From assembly GCA_002327255.1 (NCBI GenBank), contig DCUM01000027.1, forward strand, positions 1 through 8,081: a stretch of DNA of 8,081 nt, given 5' to 3'. The translations under genes were made by a program, and so were the position numbers. How positions within the stretch are numbered: position 1 is the stretch's first letter; each line of letters opens with the position of its first letter. Below the pieces are notes generated by a model that had not been told where the DNA came from, made no database searches, and saw only the letters and a list, made by a program, of their open reading frames with translations. The DNA is from a bacterium UBA2214 (GTDB lineage Bacteria; Zhuqueibacterota; Zhuqueibacteria; Residuimicrobiales; Residuimicrobiaceae). This document shows, in pieces, positions 5,658-8,081 of the stretch.

Positions 5658-8081
5658 CTAGAGTGTGAGATGCAGTCCGAGCGAGGTTCGCCGGCCGATG
5701 CCGAAGGCGGCAGGATCGTGCAGTTCGCCGCCGCTGCGGCCGGAAGAATCGATCCACAGCACATTATGACTATTGAACAGGTTTTGTATATCGACATACC
5801 CCTGCACCTGCGCGGCGCCCGGAGTTGACGCCAACCGGAAGGTTTTGCCGATGCGCAGATCCAGGAGTTGGCCGCCGGGCATGCGGCGATTGTTGGGCAG
5901 AAAGCGGATGCCCGGATGGTCCGCGCTGAAGCCATCCCGGGATGGATAGTAGGTGTAGGGTCTGCCCGTGTGGTATTGTCCGATGAGGATGACGTGCACC
6001 TCGCGCGGCAGCTCCAGATAGAGATTCATCTTGAAGGTGTGGCGCTGATCCCAACTCAAATAGTAGGGATGATTGGCCACGGCGAATCCCCACTGCGCAT
6101 AATTCATGCCCTGGTTCTCGGTCTCGCTCAGTCCCCTGGCCTGCATCAGCGTGTAGGAAATATCACCCGTGAGCCATTTGCCCTTTTCGCGGCTGAGCAT
6201 CAGTTCAAATCCGGAGGCAATGGCGTAGGGATTGTTGACATATTCGGCGAATCCGTAATCCCCGGCGATGCGGCTGTTGGAGGGCACAAAGGTTTTGGTG
6301 TCGATCTGATCCCTGGTTTCCTTTTTGAAATAGAGCACGGAAGCGACCATGTTTTCGTGGAGATTGTGGCGGACGCTGATTTCGAGCGCGCTCGTCTTCT
6401 CCGCCAGCAGGTCGGGATTGCCGCGCAGAACTTTGACGCCGCGCTGCAGCTCGACATTATTCAATCCCGCATAGAGGTGCTCGAACAGGGGATACTGCAC
6501 GTAGCGGCCCCAGTTGACGAAAAAGTAACTCTTGTCTGTGAGGGGCGAGGCAAACCCGATGCGCGGACTGATATGGTACTGTGTTTGCGCCTTGACGGAG
6601 GCGGTGATTTCCTCGCGATACTCGTCCGGGCCGGCGGGGATGAGTTCGACGGCGGGCCGGCTGGCGCGCGGATCGAGAAAATCGAGGCGCAGTCCGAGAC
6701 TGATGACCGAGCGGTTGACGGGCGATTCATATTTGTTTTGTATGAAGAGACTCCCGGAGCGCGGAAAATAGCGGTAATCACTGCTGTAATTCAGCTGCGG
6801 CAGTTCGATGACGGGCTTGCCAAAATAGGTGCGCTGCGGTTCCATCTTGCGGAGGACGGAATTGATATCATAATATTTGTACTCTACCCCCGCCTTGAAA
6901 ACATGGGCCGGCCGCCACTGACTGGTGACCTCTGCCTTGAGGGCCGATATCTTTTGATCCATGTCCGCCCACAGGACGCGATCTCCCTGGATGACATAGA
7001 GCAGATAAAAATCGTACGCGTAGGGGGCTCCCGTGACGGAATCCGCCACGCCGCGCCCGATATTGCTGTGCAGCCGGTTGTGATAGAGACTCGCGGAGTA
7101 GAAAAGCGTGGGGGAGAGCGTATGGGTCCAGTTCAGCGACCCTCTCAAACCGGCGCTGCGACGCTCGGGCAGACCATCGAGATTATAGCGCCAGCTGAAT
7201 TCATAATCGCGCCAGTGACTGATGGTATACAACGCCTGCCCGCTGAGGCGTTTTTCGCCGCTGAAGAGCCAATCGACTTTTGCGAATCCGAAGAGCTCCT
7301 TGCGGATGGGACTCTTGAAGAAATAGTGCATATCCTGCCACCAGCGCGTATCGGAAAGGAGCAGGTTGTTGGCGATGAAATAATGGGCTTTGCGGCGCCT
7401 GAGGGGCCCGCTGAAGGTGATTTCCGCATCGGTGGTCTTGCTGACCTGGGTGCCGCCGAAGAGATTGTCCTTGTCGGCGCGCACCTCCAGCTGGTGATCA
7501 TCGCCGCCGCTGCGGGTGATGACCTGGACGATGCCGGAAAGCGCGTTGCCGTACTCGGCGTCGAAGCCGCCGGTTTTCACGCTCAGCTGCGAGACGGCGC
7601 TTTTGGGAAGCTCGGCGCCGAGTCCGCCTGAAATGACATCCTGCACCGGCGCGCCATCGACCAGATAGAGCACCTCGCGGATCTTGCCGCCGCGAATATG
7701 GCCTTCCGCGGTGGTGCCCGGCTGCAGGCCGACCACCTGCTGGAATTTTTCGATGGGCAATTGCTCCAGCTGCCGGGTGCTGAAATCGTAGGCGGTGCCG
7801 GTGATATCGGTCTGGATCACCGGGCGTTCGGCGGTGACCACGATGCCGTCCATCTGCAACGGGGTGTTGAGCAAATCAACCGCCAGCTTGACGCGCAGGT
7901 CCGGCAAAATGGTCACCCGGTCGTACAGCATGGTGCGATAGCCGATCATGGTGACGCGGACCTGATAGACGCCGGCATGAATGTTGGGGATGGTGAACTG
8001 GCCGTGTTCATCGCTCACAGCGCCCTGTCTGGTCTCCACGATCAGGACGCTGGCGCCCTGAATCGGCAACCGGGACTCCTG
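5658..8081 (-). CDS. TonB-dependent outer-membrane receptor with carboxypeptidase-D regulatory-like N-domain (N-terminus outside window)
   Basis: There are 807 visible residues. The frame stays open to the window edge, so the signal peptide and any TonB box are missing. Visible residues 5-75 form a carboxypeptidase-D regulatory-like domain (LPIQGASVLIVE, then SDEHGQFTIPNI, YQVRVTMIGY). VVTAERP (81-87) leads into the plug domain (about 95-190), with HIRGGKIREVLYLVDGAPVQ and GGFDAEYGNALSGIVQVIT typical of this receptor class. The remaining 600 residues alternate short polar turns with aromatic-rich strands, as expected for a 22-strand barrel. The GNPDLLAEKT motif (about 554-563) and the final strand TSLGLHLTL are visible. 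The family takes up siderophores, haem, vitamin B12 or glycans using TonB-ExbBD energy. No SusD-type partner is seen, the substrate is not readable, and the iron link rests only on the nearby bfr. Confidence 0.93.
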   Translation of the reverse strand, partial: QESRLPIQGASVLIVETRQGAVSDEHGQFTIPNIHAGVYQVRVTMIGYRTMLYDRVTILPDLRVKLAVDLLNTPLQMDGIVVTAERPVIQTDITGTAYDFSTRQLEQLPIEKFQQVVGLQPGTTAEGHIRGGKIREVLYLVDGAPVQDVISGGLGAELPKSAVSQLSVKTGGFDAEYGNALSGIVQVITRSGGDDHQLEVRADKDNLFGGTQVSKTTDAEITFSGPLRRRKAHYFIANNLLLSDTRWWQDMHYFFKSPIRKELFGFAKVDWLFSGEKRLSGQALYTISHWRDYEFSWRYNLDGLPERRSAGLRGSLNWTHTLSPTLFYSASLYHNRLHSNIGRGVADSVTGAPYAYDFYLLYVIQGDRVLWADMDQKISALKAEVTSQWRPAHVFKAGVEYKYYDINSVLRKMEPQRTYFGKPVIELPQLNYSSDYRYFPRSGSLFIQNKYESPVNRSVISLGLRLDFLDPRASRPAVELIPAGPDEYREEITASVKAQTQYHISPRIGFASPLTDKSYFFVNWGRYVQYPLFEHLYAGLNNVELQRGVKVLRGNPDLLAEKTSALEISVRHNLHENMVASVLYFKKETRDQIDTKTFVPSNSRIAGDYGFAEYVNNPYAIASGFELMLSREKGKWLTGDISYTLMQARGLSETENQGMNYAQWGFAVANHPYYLSWDQRHTFKMNLYLELPREVHVILIGQYHTGRPYTYYPSRDGFSADHPGIRFLPNNRRMPGGQLLDLRIGKTFRLASTPGAAQVQGYVDIQNLFNSHNVLWIDSSGRSGGELHDPAAFGIGRRTSLGLHLTL

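Noticed and set aside
5868..7631. 587-codon open frame on the + strand
   Set aside because: It is the antisense of the TonB-dependent receptor, whose family motifs are clear on the - strand. The + translation is arbitrary and rich in repeats of small residues, with no SD.
1..8081. CRISPR array or insertion sequence
   Set aside because: No evenly spaced direct repeats, transposase motifs or terminal inverted repeats were seen in the window.

Overview
The window suggests a Gram-negative bacterium, probably from the Fibrobacterota-Chlorobi-Bacteroidota superphylum or a neighbour such as Calditrichota or KSB1. This is inference. It rests on a C-terminal T9SS/FlgD-like secretion domain, a TonB-dependent receptor with a carboxypeptidase-D regulatory-like N-terminus, an SD-led gene style and moderate GC. 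I cannot name a species. No rRNA, tRNA, CRISPR array or complete mobile element was seen.

Layout. Bases 1-183 are the last 60 codons of a secreted or surface protein, followed by a GC-rich hairpin terminator. After about 430 bp of gene-free sequence comes a small DUF1761-type membrane protein (701-1108). A second gene-free stretch of about 700 bp precedes a 682-aa membrane sensor histidine kinase with a GAF domain (1819-3867), which has no response regulator beside it. Bases 3868-4302 carry no intact gene. They hold a decayed copy of a sorting-domain C-terminus on the + strand and a coding-like stretch on the - strand.

The rest reads on the - strand. In transcription order it is a TonB-dependent outer-membrane receptor (8081-5658, start outside the window), a lipoprotein-like small protein 42 nt downstream (5615-5040), a 266-nt gap with several inverted repeats, and a textbook haem-binding bacterioferritin (4773-4303). 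The receptor and the small protein look like one operon. The bacterioferritin may be cotranscribed or have its own promoter in the structured gap. Receptor plus iron store invites an iron or haem uptake-and-storage hypothesis, but the receptor's substrate cannot be read from sequence alone.

The most notable non-gene signal is a 9-bp word, CCGAAAAGT. It occurs four times in the window, always outside the intact genes, and two of the copies form a hairpin just after the lipoprotein-like gene. The other items worth checking are the relic between the kinase and bacterioferritin genes and the structured bacterioferritin leader, which includes a possible 27-codon leader ORF whose stop overlaps the bfr start.
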